The notes: generated by a model not told the origin, from the sequence alone. A DNA stretch of 64,000 nt from Emticicia sp. BO119 (GCF_013912375.1 NZ_JACETV010000009.1:1-64000), one strand, 5' to 3'; positions 1 through 8,741 are shown, numbered from the stretch's first letter. Numbers and translations: made by a program.

Positions 1-1
1 T

Positions 2-70
2 CTACTTCCTGAACAATTTGAAGTTTTAGCGACAGGCTATAGTCTCGCTGTGACCGCCTTGAATAATTAG
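2..70 (+). CDS. C-terminal end of a gene entering from the left edge
   Basis: Frame 2 is open from the window edge to a TAG at 68-70 and encodes about 22 residues ending in ...SLAVTALNN. The other two plus frames close within about 35 bases. The fragment is too short to recognise. A hairpin with a T-run follows at 137-172, as expected after the end of a gene. No function can be given. Confidence 0.4.
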   Translation, partial: LLPEQFEVLATGYSLAVTALNN

Positions 71-132
71 TCTTTTCTTCCATAACGACTCTTTTTTGTG
101 TATCGCTATTTCAGGACGTGACAACTGAATCA

Positions 133-175
133 ATTAAAAGGCCTATGAGAGAGTCATAGGCCTTTTAATTTTTTT
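133..175. terminator. Intrinsic terminator, probably bidirectional
   Basis: Inverted repeat with arms AAAAGGCCTATGA and TCATAGGCCTTTT around a short loop at 137-166, followed by a T-run on the plus strand and preceded by A-rich sequence. It lies between the gene fragment ending at 70 and the stop codon of the minus-strand peptidase, so it can serve both. Confidence 0.8.
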
Positions 176-1736
176 AATCTAAGCCGCCTTTGCGTGTCGG
201 AGATCTTTTGGCTGGCCATGTGCCTGGCTCTCCTTTTGTATTAAGTGGTAAAATGCTTTTTTCCGTTGAAGTTCTGGCAGGGTCTTCACTGGCTTCATAG
301 GCTAAAATTGCTGCCAGAATAGCATTATTTCGTACATCATCAAAAACAATCTTATCATAAGTATCACGGTTAGTATGCCATGTATAAGTGCCATACGACC
401 AATTAAGCGAACTAAGTGAGAATCCTGGAGCACCGGCTGCTACAAAAGAAGCAAAGTCAGAACCTCCTCCTCCAGGTGCGCCAGGGAAACGAGTCTCTAA
501 TCCTTTTTTATATTCAGCAGGTACTTTTGACAGCCAACGGCCAATATAATCATAAGCATGTAAATATCCCTGCCCGGTAATATTTACTACTCTGCCTGTG
601 CCATTGTCCTGATTAAATAACGCTTGCAGGTTTGAAACAATTTCAGGGTGGTCTTCTACAAATGCTCTCGAACCATTTAGTCCTTGTTCTTCACTACCCC
701 AATGGCCTACTAAAATTGTTCTCTTCGGGTTTGGATAAAATTTCTTCAAAAGACGCATTGCTTCCATCATCACTATAGTACCAGTGCCATTGTCAGTTGC
801 ACCCGTACCACCATCCCAGGAGTCAAAGTGTGCAGATAGCATTACGAATTCATTTGGTTTTTCAGTACCTTTTATTTCAGCAATGGTATTAAATGTTGGT
901 ACAACGCCTAATTCTTTAGAGTCAGCACGAACACTAATTTTAGGTTTAATGCCAGATTCAGTGAGTCTATATAAAAGGCCATAATCCTCTAAGGAAATAT
1001 CAATAGTAGGGATAGTTTTTGTATAGGCTCCAAAAATTTTATTAGCTCCAAATCCTCTTGACCAGTAGCACATTACTATGCCAACTGCTCCTGCTTTTTC
1101 TAAAGCTAACGGAAGCGTGCGGTTACTGAATCCTGTTTTATTAATGCGTTTTGTCCATGCATCAGTTTGTGAAGTACGGTCAGATTTCATTTTTTCAAAT
1201 GAGTCTTTGGTTGCAAATTCTTCCCAGTTGTAATCAGGACGACCAGTAGGCTGGTTCATCGAAATCATGACAAATTTGCCTTTTACGTTCGGTAACCATT
1301 TCTGAAAAGCCAGAGAATCGGCCAGATCAGGAATAATAACTGTTTCAGCAACAACAGCTTGCCCTTTCGTTCCAGGGCTCCATGCCAATTGCATACCTTC
1401 TAAAGATTTAACCCGTGGAGAAACCATGTCAATATGGGATACGCCTCTTTCCCATCCACGCCATTCTCCCCACTTTTCGTTTCTGGCCGGGATTCCCATT
1501 TCTTTGTATTTAGTAACAGCCCAATCGTGTGCCTGCTGCATTTGTGGAGAGCCTACCAGGCGTGGGCCGATACCGTCCATTAATTCATGAGCAATTTTTT
1601 CGAGCTGAGAATTCTCATTGGCCTCCTTAATGATGTTGGCTATTACAGGATCTTTGGGTGTTTCTTTTGTTTGAGCAAAACCAAAGCTACCTGATAGCAT
1701 CAGTGCAATAATGAGAGAACGGGTTGTTTTTTTCAT
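174..1736 (-). CDS. Secreted M28-family zinc aminopeptidase/carboxypeptidase
   Basis: A 520-residue exported metallopeptidase. Residues 1-21 form a signal peptide ending in GFAQ. The middle (about 100-260) looks like a PA-type insert. The catalytic M28 core carries the di-zinc ligand pattern: H303 in SAHFDSWDGG, D315 in ATDNGTG, the E349/E350 pair in GHWGSEEQG, D377 in NQDNGTG and a late histidine in WHTNRDTYD. Family knowledge says such enzymes trim N- or C-terminal residues from peptides in the periplasm or outside the cell; the exact substrate cannot be read from the sequence. It stands alone between a terminator and a divergent ABC permease. All expected metal ligands are present, so it should be active. 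Confidence 0.88.
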   Translation of the reverse strand: MKKTTRSLIIALMLSGSFGFAQTKETPKDPVIANIIKEANENSQLEKIAHELMDGIGPRLVGSPQMQQAHDWAVTKYKEMGIPARNEKWGEWRGWERGVSHIDMVSPRVKSLEGMQLAWSPGTKGQAVVAETVIIPDLADSLAFQKWLPNVKGKFVMISMNQPTGRPDYNWEEFATKDSFEKMKSDRTSQTDAWTKRINKTGFSNRTLPLALEKAGAVGIVMCYWSRGFGANKIFGAYTKTIPTIDISLEDYGLLYRLTESGIKPKISVRADSKELGVVPTFNTIAEIKGTEKPNEFVMLSAHFDSWDGGTGATDNGTGTIVMMEAMRLLKKFYPNPKRTILVGHWGSEEQGLNGSRAFVEDHPEIVSNLQALFNQDNGTGRVVNITGQGYLHAYDYIGRWLSKVPAEYKKGLETRFPGAPGGGGSDFASFVAAGAPGFSLSSLNWSYGTYTWHTNRDTYDKIVFDDVRNNAILAAILAYEASEDPARTSTEKSILPLNTKGEPGTWPAKRSPTRKGGLD

Positions 1737-1980
1737 GTAAGCGTTTGTTTGTGATGTTAATTGAGAATCCTAAATTAGGTAATTCTGGTTAATTTTAATT
1801 AAAAGTATCAAAAGATGCCTTTTTTTAGAGAAAAAAGAGACGATTCATGTAAAAATAATGATAAACGGCTGAATCAATTATCTCATTGGTTTGTAGGTTT
1901 CAAAACTCTTGTGGAACTTTGTAATTATGTAATGATGCCTCTGGTATCGTCTGTTCTCTTCATTTTTAAGCCTGTATTAA

Positions 1981-3222
1981 ATGAATTTACAAGAAAACGT
2001 CCGGGAAGGACTTCGGTCTATACAAGGAAATATGCTTCGTACGGTTTTGACAGCATTGATTATTGCAATTGGTATTACTTCTTTGGTGGGTATCCTTACT
2101 GCCATTGATGGTATGCAAAGCTCCGTAGATAATAGTTTTGCTGGTTTGGGGGCCAATTCATTTGATATTAAAGGTCCAAGACCCTGGAGACGAAGAAGCG
2201 GGGGGGTAAACGATAAAGATTTTCCTCCTATCGATTATCGACAGGCGAAGTTGTATAAAACTCTGTTTCAGGGTAAAACTCCTGCTACTATCAGTATTTA
2301 TACTAATGTTGCTGGAGCTGCTCAATTAAAATACAAGTCTGTCAAGACAAACCCAAATACACTGATACGTGGAATAGACGAAGATTTTTTAACTATTAAA
2401 GGTTATAAACTTCTTGCAGGTAGGGATATTAATAAAAATGACATCGACTTTACTAATAATGTTGTGATTTTGGGAAGCGAGCTGTCGACGTTATTATTTC
2501 CTAAAGAGAATCCGATTGATAAGGACATTACTTTACTTGGCTTAAGGTTCAAGGTAATCGGTGTTTTAGAGAAAAAAGGAAGCATTAATGGTGGTGGTGA
2601 TGATAGGGTTGCATTGGTGCCTTTAGAGACCGGCCGACAAATAGCAGGAAACAGAACACTTACGTTTGATATTACCACCTCAGTACCAAATGTATCAGAT
2701 ATGGACTATATCTTAGGGGAGGCTGAGGCGGTAATGAGGAGGGTAAGAAAAGACCCTATAGGTAGGCCGATGTCATTTGAAATAGAGCGTTCTGACGCCT
2801 TAGCGAAAGATTTTGAAGAAGTAACAGGTTACTTAAGAGTAGGAGGTTTTGGAATCGGAATTATTACTCTTTTAGGTGCTTCTATCGCATTGATGAATAT
2901 CATGATGGTTTCGGTTACAGAGCGTACACGCGAAATTGGTATCAGAAAGGCAATAGGGGCTACACCTTTCAAAATAAGACTTCAGTTTCTGATGGAAGCC
3001 ATTGTTATCTGCATTTTGGGAGGTTTAGGAGGTATTATTTTGGGTATATCTGTCGGCAATGTGATTGCTAAAGTTATTAGTGATAAAAGTAGTTTTATTG
3101 TGCCCTGGGGCTGGATGATTATGGGAATCATTGTTTGTGTAGTTGTCGGAATTATCTCAGGGATTTATCCTGCCTACAAAGCCTCAAAACTGGATCCTAT
3201 TGAATCTCTTCGTTACGAATAA
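1981..3222 (+). CDS. ABC transporter permease, MacB/FtsX family
   Basis: A 413-residue inner-membrane protein of the MacB type. An N-terminal transmembrane helix (about 18-42) is followed by a large periplasmic MacB_PCD domain (about 45-260), then the FtsX domain with three helices near 280-305, 335-360 and 375-400. The signature [20 protein letters not shown] lies between the helices, and the end [12 protein letters not shown] is typical. Family members work with a cytoplasmic MacB-like ATPase to drive lipoprotein, peptide or drug efflux by mechanotransmission. No ATPase gene is adjacent, so the partner must be encoded elsewhere. The ATG at 1981 puts the first basic residues directly before the first helix. 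A terminator hairpin follows at 3244. Confidence 0.88.
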   Translation: MNLQENVREGLRSIQGNMLRTVLTALIIAIGITSLVGILTAIDGMQSSVDNSFAGLGANSFDIKGPRPWRRRSGGVNDKDFPPIDYRQAKLYKTLFQGKTPATISIYTNVAGAAQLKYKSVKTNPNTLIRGIDEDFLTIKGYKLLAGRDINKNDIDFTNNVVILGSELSTLLFPKENPIDKDITLLGLRFKVIGVLEKKGSINGGGDDRVALVPLETGRQIAGNRTLTFDITTSVPNVSDMDYILGEAEAVMRRVRKDPIGRPMSFEIERSDALAKDFEEVTGYLRVGGFGIGIITLLGASIALMNIMMVSVTERTREIGIRKAIGATPFKIRLQFLMEAIVICILGGLGGIILGISVGNVIAKVISDKSSFIVPWGWMIMGIIVCVVVGIISGIYPAYKASKLDPIESLRYE

Positions 3223-3243
3223 TATAGGTATTTAATGAATTAT

Positions 3244-3280
3244 GAAGGGGGTAGAAGCCAATTCTATCCCCTTTATTATT
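3244..3280 (+). terminator. Intrinsic terminator after the ABC permease
   Basis: Hairpin with arms GAAGGGGGTAGAA and TTCTATCCCCTT (3244-3273, one G-T wobble), followed by TATTATTT. It lies 22 bases after the permease stop codon. Confidence 0.75.
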
Positions 3281-3378
3281 TCAAGGATTTGCATAAGGAA
3301 AAGATAGTTTTATATATTTACCTTTGATATTCATTCAGAGGAGTTTATTCAAAAAATTTATATTGCCTTATTGCTACT

Positions 3379-3753
3379 ATGGAACGGATTCAGATTATAA
3401 CTATTATTGTTAATTTCTTTTTTCTTCTTTCTATTGCCTATTTAATTGTAAAAGGGAAACTACGGGAAGAATACGCAATTGTGTGGTTAGTATGTACGTT
3501 ATTTTTAGGGATTTTTTCTATCTGGCGAAATGGACTTGAAGTTTTTTCGAGATTATTTGGCGTTTATGAAGCACCAAATCTGGTTTTTACAGGTTTTATT
3601 TTTATTATATTAGTTTATTTATTACATCTGTCAATAGTCAATTCAAAACTACAGAAGAATATGACCAAGCTGGCACAAGAAATTGCTTTACTGAAACAGG
3701 AAAATGAAGAGAATGCAAAAAAAGAATCATCTACAGAGCCCATGTCTGATTAA
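3379..3753 (+). CDS. DUF2304 small membrane protein
   Basis: A 124-residue membrane protein with three hydrophobic stretches (about 5-22, 34-50 and 66-86) and a hydrophilic, probably coiled-coil tail from about 90 to the end (LQKNMTKLAQEIALLKQENE). The layout and the motif KLREEYAIVWL match the DUF2304 family. This family is often found near polysaccharide or glycosyltransferase genes, but its biochemical role is not established, and here no glycosyltransferase is adjacent. A TACCTTTG element 53 bases upstream of the ATG fits the Bacteroidota -7 box, although no well-spaced -33 box was seen. A strong hairpin follows the gene. Confidence 0.75.
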   Translation: MERIQIITIIVNFFFLLSIAYLIVKGKLREEYAIVWLVCTLFLGIFSIWRNGLEVFSRLFGVYEAPNLVFTGFIFIILVYLLHLSIVNSKLQKNMTKLAQEIALLKQENEENAKKESSTEPMSD

Positions 3754-3786
3754 AAAGCTCTCAGGTAGAAAATAAATTATAAATCA

Positions 3787-3816
3787 AAAGCCCTGATAAC
3801 AATTTATCAGGGCTTT
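3787..3816. terminator. Convergent bidirectional terminator
   Basis: Perfect 13-bp hairpin with arms AAAGCCCTGATAA and TTATCAGGGCTTT and a 4-base loop, placed between the convergent DUF2304 and secG genes. Confidence 0.85.
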
Positions 3817-3837
3817 AAAGTATTCTTATTACTAATG

Positions 3838-4197
3838 TTATTTCTGCGGTTGTGCAGGGGTTGTGTTAGCCGGGGTCTGAGCCGGAGCTTGTGTTGGTGC
3901 CGGAGTAGTGGCAGGACGGGTTTGTGTTTTCTCAACGTTCAGGCCATTGTCTTGTGTACCAGCTGTTCCGGTTTTGTCGATAAAAATCCCTGAAACTAAT
4001 GCTCCAACAACAATGAAAGCAAAGAAACCCCAAGTAAGCTGCTCTAATAAATCTCCTGTGCGCTGCACGCCAAACATCTGTGAACCAGCACCACTAAATT
4101 CGCTTGATATGCCGCCACCTTTTGGATTTTGAATTAATACGATTAAAACTAATAAAATGGCAACAATAACCATCAAAACTAAAATTGTAGTGTACAT
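3838..4197 (-). CDS. secG: Preprotein translocase subunit SecG
   Basis: SecG assists the SecYEG channel in protein export across the inner membrane. From the ATG at 4197 the protein has 119 residues, with two transmembrane helices (about 3-22 and 54-76) around the conserved SecG segment IQNPKGGGISSEFSG and GSQMFGVQRTGDLLEQLTW. The tail is rich in Thr, Pro, Ala and Gln (PTQAPAQTPANTTPAQP), which is common in Bacteroidota SecG. A start 15 codons further upstream is possible, but that extension is unlike the family and I prefer MYTTILV. The gene lies 57 bases after a repeat-type protein gene on the same strand, probably one transcript. Confidence 0.9.
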   Translation of the reverse strand: MYTTILVLMVIVAILLVLIVLIQNPKGGGISSEFSGAGSQMFGVQRTGDLLEQLTWGFFAFIVVGALVSGIFIDKTGTAGTQDNGLNVEKTQTRPATTPAPTQAPAQTPANTTPAQPQK

Positions 4198-4254
4198 TTT
4201 TTCAATTAAAATTAACTTTGAATAATATTTATTTTGAAACAAAAACCTCTTCTG

Positions 4255-4917
4255 TTAAAGGTTCTTCTTTTCTAATTCCACGATTTTTGCTGCAAAGTAA
4301 CTACTTTTTTCGGGATTTTTTGCAATAAGTTTATGATAAACTTCTATGGCTTGATCAAAACGCCCCTGGCGGGATAAAATCTTGGCATAACTCTCTGTTA
4401 GCAGAGGCCCTTTCATGGTAGTGCTACGTTCACTCAGGTCTTCGACTTCTTCGGTAGTGATGTTTGTGCGTATAGGTTGAATACGGGGTTCTTTTTTTAT
4501 AAATTGCTCAATAAGAGCCAATTGTTCTTCCTGAATATTACGTAGAGCAGGTTTGGCTATAGATTCTATCAATTCTTCTTCCAACTTTTCACGGTTTAGT
4601 TCTTCCTCAATGGAATCGGGCGAAAATTTAACTTCAACAGGTGTATCAATTAATCGGGCAGTAATATTGGCATTCCAGTCAATATCGTTTTCTATCACTT
4701 TACGAAGGGCATTTCTGCTGAGAGCATAAATAGCTGCTTTTCTGATAGCATCGTGGGCAATTTCGGGGGCTTTTGTATAAATTCCTTTAGCAATCATGGT
4801 ATAACCCAGTTGAAAATATGGGTATTTTTTGGTCATATTCTCCATGAGCATAATATCGTTAAGACTTAACGACTGCGGATTGTTCAGGAAGTCGATAAAG
4901 TTATTCTTGTCAAGCAT
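4255..4917 (-). CDS. TPR-like helical protein next to secG
   Basis: A 220-residue soluble protein with no signal peptide. The C-terminal third, from about residue 178 (ESYAKILSRQGRFDQAIEVYHKLI), reads as one tetratricopeptide repeat. The N-terminal half is helical (KYPYFQLGYTMIAKGIYTK) and contains the pattern DAIRKAAIYALSRNAL. Proteins of this kind are encoded beside secG in many Bacteroidota, as I recall, but no function is established. It is probably a scaffold or interaction protein, perhaps connected with secretion because of its neighbour. It likely shares a promoter with secG, which starts 57 bases downstream. Confidence 0.65.
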   Translation of the reverse strand: MLDKNNFIDFLNNPQSLSLNDIMLMENMTKKYPYFQLGYTMIAKGIYTKAPEIAHDAIRKAAIYALSRNALRKVIENDIDWNANITARLIDTPVEVKFSPDSIEEELNREKLEEELIESIAKPALRNIQEEQLALIEQFIKKEPRIQPIRTNITTEEVEDLSERSTTMKGPLLTESYAKILSRQGRFDQAIEVYHKLIAKNPEKSSYFAAKIVELEKKNL

Positions 4918-5036
4918 TTGTAAGCACGTTTATAAGAAACAATCAGGGGTATAGCTTATTGTCAGGATTCTTAATCAAATTTACGAATAAAACAATAAAT
5001 TTGGATGATTTGTTTTAATAATTATATATAGAAAAG

Positions 5037-5072
5037 AAAAATCTCGCAGATATTTCGCTACGAGATTTTTTA
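5037..5072. terminator. Terminator after malate dehydrogenase
   Basis: Hairpin with arms AAAAATCTCG and CGAGATTTTT around a 14-base loop, flanked by A-rich sequence on the left. Read on the minus strand it follows the mdh stop codon by about 40 bases and ends in a T-run. Confidence 0.75.
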
Positions 5073-5111
5073 TATGAAAAATCAGAACTCAATCTTATAA
5101 CAAGTAATGAC

Positions 5112-6056
5112 TTAGATACTTAACGTACTTAAAACATTATTCATGTTTCTTACTGCGTCAGCCGATTTTGCAAAGGCGGCCTGCTCTTCTTTGTTCAGAC
5201 GATAGTTAACGATTTTTTCCCAACCATTTCTTCCTAAAACTACCGGTACACCTAAGCAAATATCTTTTTGGCCATACTCGCCATTCAAAGATACTGAAGC
5301 AGGTACAATACGTTTTTCGTCACGGATAATTGCTTCAACCATTGAGCATGAAGCAATACCCGGTGCATACCAAGCTGATGTACCCAAAAGACCAGTTAAA
5401 GTAGCACCGCCAACCATTGTGTCGGCAGCCACTTTAGCTAAAGCTTCTTTTGAAATGAATCTGCTTGCAGGGATACCGTTCCAGGTGGCTAAGCGGGTAA
5501 GGGGTATCATGGTTGTATCACCGTGACCACCAATTACGTTTGCATGCAGGTCTCCTTGTGAAACACCCATTGCTTGTGACAGGTAATAACGGAAACGAGA
5601 AGAATCTAATGCTCCTCCCATACCAATTACACGTTTTTTGTTAACACCCATAGATTGCGCTACCTGCAACGCAAGGTAGGTCATGGTATCCATTGGGTTA
5701 GATACAATTAATAAAATAGCTTTTGGTGAATGAGTAAGAATCTGCGTAACTACGCCTTTTACAATACCTGCATTGATACCTATCAGTTCTTCACGTGTCA
5801 TACCCGGCTTACGCGGAAGACCAGAGGTGATAACAACTACATCAGACTTGGCCGTTTTGGCGTAGTCATTAGTTGAACCTATAATTTTGGTATCGAAACC
5901 TTCTAATGAAGCAGTCTGCATCAAATCCATTGCTTTTCCTTCGGCCACTCCTTGTTTGATATCAAGCAATACTACTTCATCAACTATCTGTTTACGAGCG
6001 ATGTTATCGGCGGTGGTTGCTCCTACAGCACCTGCACCAACTACGGTTACTTTCAT
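5112..6056 (-). CDS. mdh: Malate dehydrogenase
   Basis: A 314-residue NAD-dependent malate dehydrogenase of the LDH-like class, which interconverts malate and oxaloacetate in the TCA cycle. The Rossmann loop is GAGAVGATTA at about 7-16. The mobile loop has GLPRKPGMTREEL with the paired arginines that select a dicarboxylic substrate. VSNPMDTMTY follows near 118, and the catalytic histidine is H178 in GGHGDTTMIPL. Length is normal for the family. The gene is monocistronic, closed by the hairpin at 5037. A TAAATTTG box with a possible CTTG at a 21-base spacing (6273-6305, minus strand) could be its promoter. Confidence 0.95.
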   Translation of the reverse strand: MKVTVVGAGAVGATTADNIARKQIVDEVVLLDIKQGVAEGKAMDLMQTASLEGFDTKIIGSTNDYAKTAKSDVVVITSGLPRKPGMTREELIGINAGIVKGVVTQILTHSPKAILLIVSNPMDTMTYLALQVAQSMGVNKKRVIGMGGALDSSRFRYYLSQAMGVSQGDLHANVIGGHGDTTMIPLTRLATWNGIPASRFISKEALAKVAADTMVGGATLTGLLGTSAWYAPGIASCSMVEAIIRDEKRIVPASVSLNGEYGQKDICLGVPVVLGRNGWEKIVNYRLNKEEQAAFAKSADAVRNMNNVLSTLSI

Positions 6057-6400
6057 TTGATAATAATACCCCTAATCCGTACCTAACGGAACTTATTTGG
6101 TTAGAAACTTATCATGCTTTGGGGTAGAATTTATTGACATGAAGTTTCATAAATATGTTAAATAGTATTATGTAATAATTGAGCCACAAACTTAATCATA
6201 ATAATTTTGTTATATAACTTATATCATCAATGAATTTAAGCGGACAATAAATAATTGCCTTAGAATTCGTTTCAAATTTATTGGACAAAACCAATATAAT
6301 ACAAGGTTTAAGGTTGTTTTTTTTGTATTTTTCCTTAAAGTCTAACTTTTTTTTAGATTTTTTACGTTTATATTAAATATAACAGCTTTATAATCTCAAA
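6057..6400. other. Divergent intergenic region between mdh and the DUF1232 gene
   Basis: An AT-rich stretch of 344 bases with no open frame of note. On the minus strand it holds two TAnnTTTG matches: TAAATTTG at 6273-6280 (with CTTG 21 bases upstream) and TAAGTTTG at 6187-6194. They are candidate mdh promoters. I see no strong hairpin or RNA gene. Confidence 0.5.
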
Positions 6401-6832
6401 ATGGCATCAGAAACCGGAAATCTGCTTTCACGAGTATTAGAATCTGCATTTTATAGAACTGCTTTAGGGAAAGCTCCAAGATTGGCAAAAAATGCAGGTA
6501 GTTTGCTTAAACTTTTAAAAAATGCGCTTGTCAAAGTACAAGGATTAGGAGTGGGAGCAACTTTTGATGTACTTCGGGATAAAGTTGTTTTATTAGGAGG
6601 GTTATTGAAAGCTTATGCCACTGGCGAGTATAGAAATATTGAATTCCAGAATCTGTTAAAAGTTATTGCGGGTTTCGTTTACTTTATCTCCCCAATAGAC
6701 TTGTTACCAGATTTTTTGCCTTTTGTCGGTCTTACCGACGATGTAGCTTTACTGATGTTTATTATTAAAAGTATCAGTGATGAGATTGAAAAATTTGAAC
6801 AATGGAAAAAAACTGCTCTACTGCCAAACTAA
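6401..6832 (+). CDS. DUF1232 (YkvA-type) protein
   Basis: A 143-residue protein with the DUF1232 core at about 75-125: GEYRNIEFQNLLKVIAGFVYFISP followed by IDLLPDFLPFVGLTDDVALL. The motif SPIDLLPDFLPF.G..DD is diagnostic of the family, which consists of small membrane-associated proteins of unknown function. A short hydrophobic stretch at about 82-97 may sit in the membrane. The N-terminal 70 residues are basic and helical. It is followed by tatA on the same strand after 90 bases, but tatA appears to have its own -7 box, so an operon is uncertain. Confidence 0.75.
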   Translation: MASETGNLLSRVLESAFYRTALGKAPRLAKNAGSLLKLLKNALVKVQGLGVGATFDVLRDKVVLLGGLLKAYATGEYRNIEFQNLLKVIAGFVYFISPIDLLPDFLPFVGLTDDVALLMFIIKSISDEIEKFEQWKKTALLPN

Positions 6833-6862
6833 AGGTTTAAGAGGAATTTAATTTTTTAATTG

Positions 6863-6883
6863 TTTGAATTTCGTTTATATTTG
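6863..6883 (+). promoter_or_regulatory. Possible tatA promoter (-7 box TATATTTG)
   Basis: TATATTTG at 6876-6883 matches the Bacteroidota -7 consensus TAnnTTTG, 39 bases before the tatA start codon. The only TTTG nearby (6863-6866) is too close to be a good -33 box, so the call rests mainly on the -7 element. Confidence 0.4.
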
Positions 6884-6922
6884 TATTAAATTATTGTAGA
6901 AAACATTTAAACTTATTACGTC

Positions 6923-7102
6923 ATGTTTGGTCTTGGAACAACAGAGATGGTTTTGATTTTGGTAGTAGTCCTTTTCTTTTTCGGAGCTAAAAAACTTCCT
7001 GAGTTAGCTCGTGGATTAGGTAAAGGTATCCGTGAATTCAAAGACGCTTCTCGTGAAGTAAAAGAAAATATCGAAAAGGCAGCTTCAGAAGATACAAAAT
7101 AA
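6923..7102 (+). CDS. tatA: Sec-independent translocase subunit TatA/E
   Basis: A 59-residue TatA-type pore subunit of the twin-arginine export system, which moves folded proteins across the inner membrane. The short N-terminal transmembrane helix is LGTTEMVLILVVVLFFFG, followed by the hinge FFGAKKLPELARGLGKG and an amphipathic helix (IREFKDASREVKENIEKA). These are all the hallmarks of the family, in the right order, at the short end of its usual length. The open frame on the opposite strand (6916-7113) is only its shadow. A Tat substrate, the oxidoreductase at 34146-35513, occurs in this same window. A terminator hairpin follows 29 bases after the stop codon. No tatC is adjacent. Confidence 0.93.
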   Translation: MFGLGTTEMVLILVVVLFFFGAKKLPELARGLGKGIREFKDASREVKENIEKAASEDTK

Positions 7103-7130
7103 TATTTTCTCATTCAGCCCTAACCATAGA

Positions 7131-7173
7131 ACAATAGCATTCGTGTTTTTGCATGATTTGCTATTGTTTTTTT
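7131..7173 (+). terminator. tatA terminator
   Basis: Hairpin with perfect 9-bp arms ACAATAGCA (7131-7139) and TGCTATTGT (7159-7167), followed by TTTTTT. Confidence 0.8.
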
Positions 7174-7592
7174 GTTTGCCTTCTACTTCCCTTACAATTG
7201 CCCTGAGCTTCTCCCCTTATTTCTATTTCGTTTTTTCGCATCTAAGATTAGTTTAACTTTTGGACACAATTCAGGAGGTAGCCTAATCATCATGTTTCTT
7301 TATTTATGTTTTTTTTCTTGAAAAAATTACATTTTACTGTTGGTGAATAGAATATCTTAATAAACCTTGTTTAAGATATTTTTGATTTTTTTTAGGCCAC
7401 ATAATTGTTTTTGAAACCAGTTTTTGATGATTTGTAAAAATAATTATTGTATTATTCTAATATTAAAAGATAAATAATTTAGATTAGTATCAGAATATTA
7501 TTTGGTAATAGTATAATTTTCCAAAATTTATTTTAAAATACTTGACAAATACTTAATAATTATTTTACATTTGTACATCAAACAACAAAATC
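7174..7592. other. Long AT-rich intergenic region with a perfect palindrome and a promoter
   Basis: There is no gene-like open frame. The region holds a perfect 10-bp inverted repeat, AATATCTTAA (7351-7360) and TTAAGATATT (7371-7380), followed by a T-rich run up to 7391. It could be a terminator of an unseen small RNA or an operator. A good promoter for the next gene lies at 7542-7573. Confidence 0.5.
7542..7573 (+). promoter_or_regulatory. Bacteroidota-type promoter for the 7593 gene
   Basis: CTTG with TTG at 7542-7544 and TACATTTG at 7566-7573, separated by 21 bases, match TTTG - about 20 - TAnnTTTG. The ATG follows at 7593, giving a leader of about 13 bases. Confidence 0.6.
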
Positions 7593-7883
7593 ATGAGAAA
7601 TAATATAGACAAAGAAACTTACATATGGGCAGTTAAAGTATTTGGTCTTCTTGGAGTCCTACTTTTATTAGTAAATATTTACCTTTACTTCTCAACGAAT
7701 CCTGCCCATATAATGGCGTTTAAGTTTTCAAGTGCTGTCATGTTTTTGTTGTTAGCCGTAGTAGTATGGCTGAGAATGGAATATCTCAAAGTATTTAAGG
7801 TAGCTGTTTACAAAGCCCGCAGAGTTCCTATGTGGGCATCGATTGTTGTTTTTGTAGCAGTTGCGTTTGCAAGACTCTTCTAA
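7593..7883 (+). CDS. Small membrane protein of unknown function
   Basis: A 96-residue protein that I do not recognise. It has three hydrophobic segments (about 11-31, 39-58 and 77-95), so it probably spans the inner membrane three times. The loop between segments two and three is basic (RMEYLKVFKVAVYKARRV), suggesting a cytoplasmic side. A well-formed promoter lies just upstream and a terminator just downstream, so it is expressed as a single-gene unit. Its position between tatA and a YigZ gene gives no clue to its role. Confidence 0.6.
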   Translation: MRNNIDKETYIWAVKVFGLLGVLLLLVNIYLYFSTNPAHIMAFKFSSAVMFLLLAVVVWLRMEYLKVFKVAVYKARRVPMWASIVVFVAVAFARLF

Positions 7884-7907
7884 CAAACTATAAATTAAAT
7901 AAGAAAA

Positions 7908-7936
7908 TTAAGCAGGATTTTGTCTTGCTTTTTTTT
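7908..7936 (+). terminator. Terminator after the small membrane protein gene
   Basis: Hairpin AAGCAGGAT / GTCTTGCTT (about 7910-7930, one mismatch and one wobble) followed by a run of eight T, lying between convergent genes. Confidence 0.7.
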
Positions 7937-7954
7937 GTTTATTAAGTAAGCGTT

Positions 7955-8569
7955 TTAATTGGTTAATAAATACTTCGTATTAATACTATCAATCTTTTCC
8001 ATTTTTGTTAAGACCTGATTTAGTATAGCTTTTCTTACTTCAATTGTCAAGGTGCAACGGTTATCATAAGTCTGGTTACTGATTTTCAAGCCAAACTCTT
8101 TCACCACTCGCATCACATCATTCATTGCCTCAAAATCAAAACTAATTTCATATAAATCGTTTAAGGTTTTTTGTATAAGTTCTGCACCAGTTAATGCCTC
8201 GATTGTAGCAGATTTATAGGCATTAATTAAACCCGGTACTCCTAGTAGCGTTCCGCCAAAATAACGAACCACTACTACCAGAATATTCGTAACATCTTTT
8301 GACAATAGCACATTTAAAATTGGCCTGCCAGCCGAGCCAGATGGTTCTCCATCATCATTTACCCTGAATTGGCTTCTATCAATACCTAACCGATAAGCAT
8401 AGCAATGATGATTGGCTTTAGGATGTAATCCACGAAGTGTATCTAAATACTTTTTAACCTCCTGTTCATTAGTAATTGGGTATGTGAAAGCTAAAAACTT
8501 ACTTCCTCTATCTTTAAATAGCGCTTCTGTCGCTTGTTTGATGGTGGTGTATGTATCGTCGAAAAGCAT
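7955..8569 (-). CDS. YigZ/IMPACT family protein
   Basis: A 204-residue protein of the YigZ/IMPACT family. The conserved N-terminal domain has GSKFLAFTYPI, HHCYAYRLG, the signature DDGEPSGSAGRPIL and VVVRYFGGTLLGVPGLINAY. A smaller C-terminal ferredoxin-like domain follows from about residue 135. Eukaryotic IMPACT regulates translation through GCN1/GCN2. Bacterial members are linked to nucleic-acid binding and ribosomes, but their role is not settled. The sequence is complete and of normal length. It is transcribed divergently from clpB with 172 bases between the starts. Confidence 0.88.
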   Translation of the reverse strand: MLFDDTYTTIKQATEALFKDRGSKFLAFTYPITNEQEVKKYLDTLRGLHPKANHHCYAYRLGIDRSQFRVNDDGEPSGSAGRPILNVLLSKDVTNILVVVVRYFGGTLLGVPGLINAYKSATIEALTGAELIQKTLNDLYEISFDFEAMNDVMRVVKEFGLKISNQTYDNRCTLTIEVRKAILNQVLTKMEKIDSINTKYLLTN

Positions 8570-8741
8570 AGTGGTCTGGAATAAATGCCAAAATTGCTAA
8601 AAATGCCTGAGTATTGGCAATAAAACTGCCTTTTTGTCTTTCTGATTTATTCAAAAAGTATGATTTCCTGTCAATTTTTCCGAAAAAAAACTGTCTGCAC
8701 ATTTTTTGTTGATGTATCTGCAAATACAAAATTGTTGAATC

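Noticed and set aside
1815-2108. Open frame of 97 codons upstream of and overlapping the ABC permease start
   Set aside because: The second half is the permease gene read in another frame. The first half is low-complexity and lies in the intergenic region.
6916-7113. Minus-strand frame of 65 codons
   Set aside because: It is antisense to the clear tatA gene at 6923-7102.
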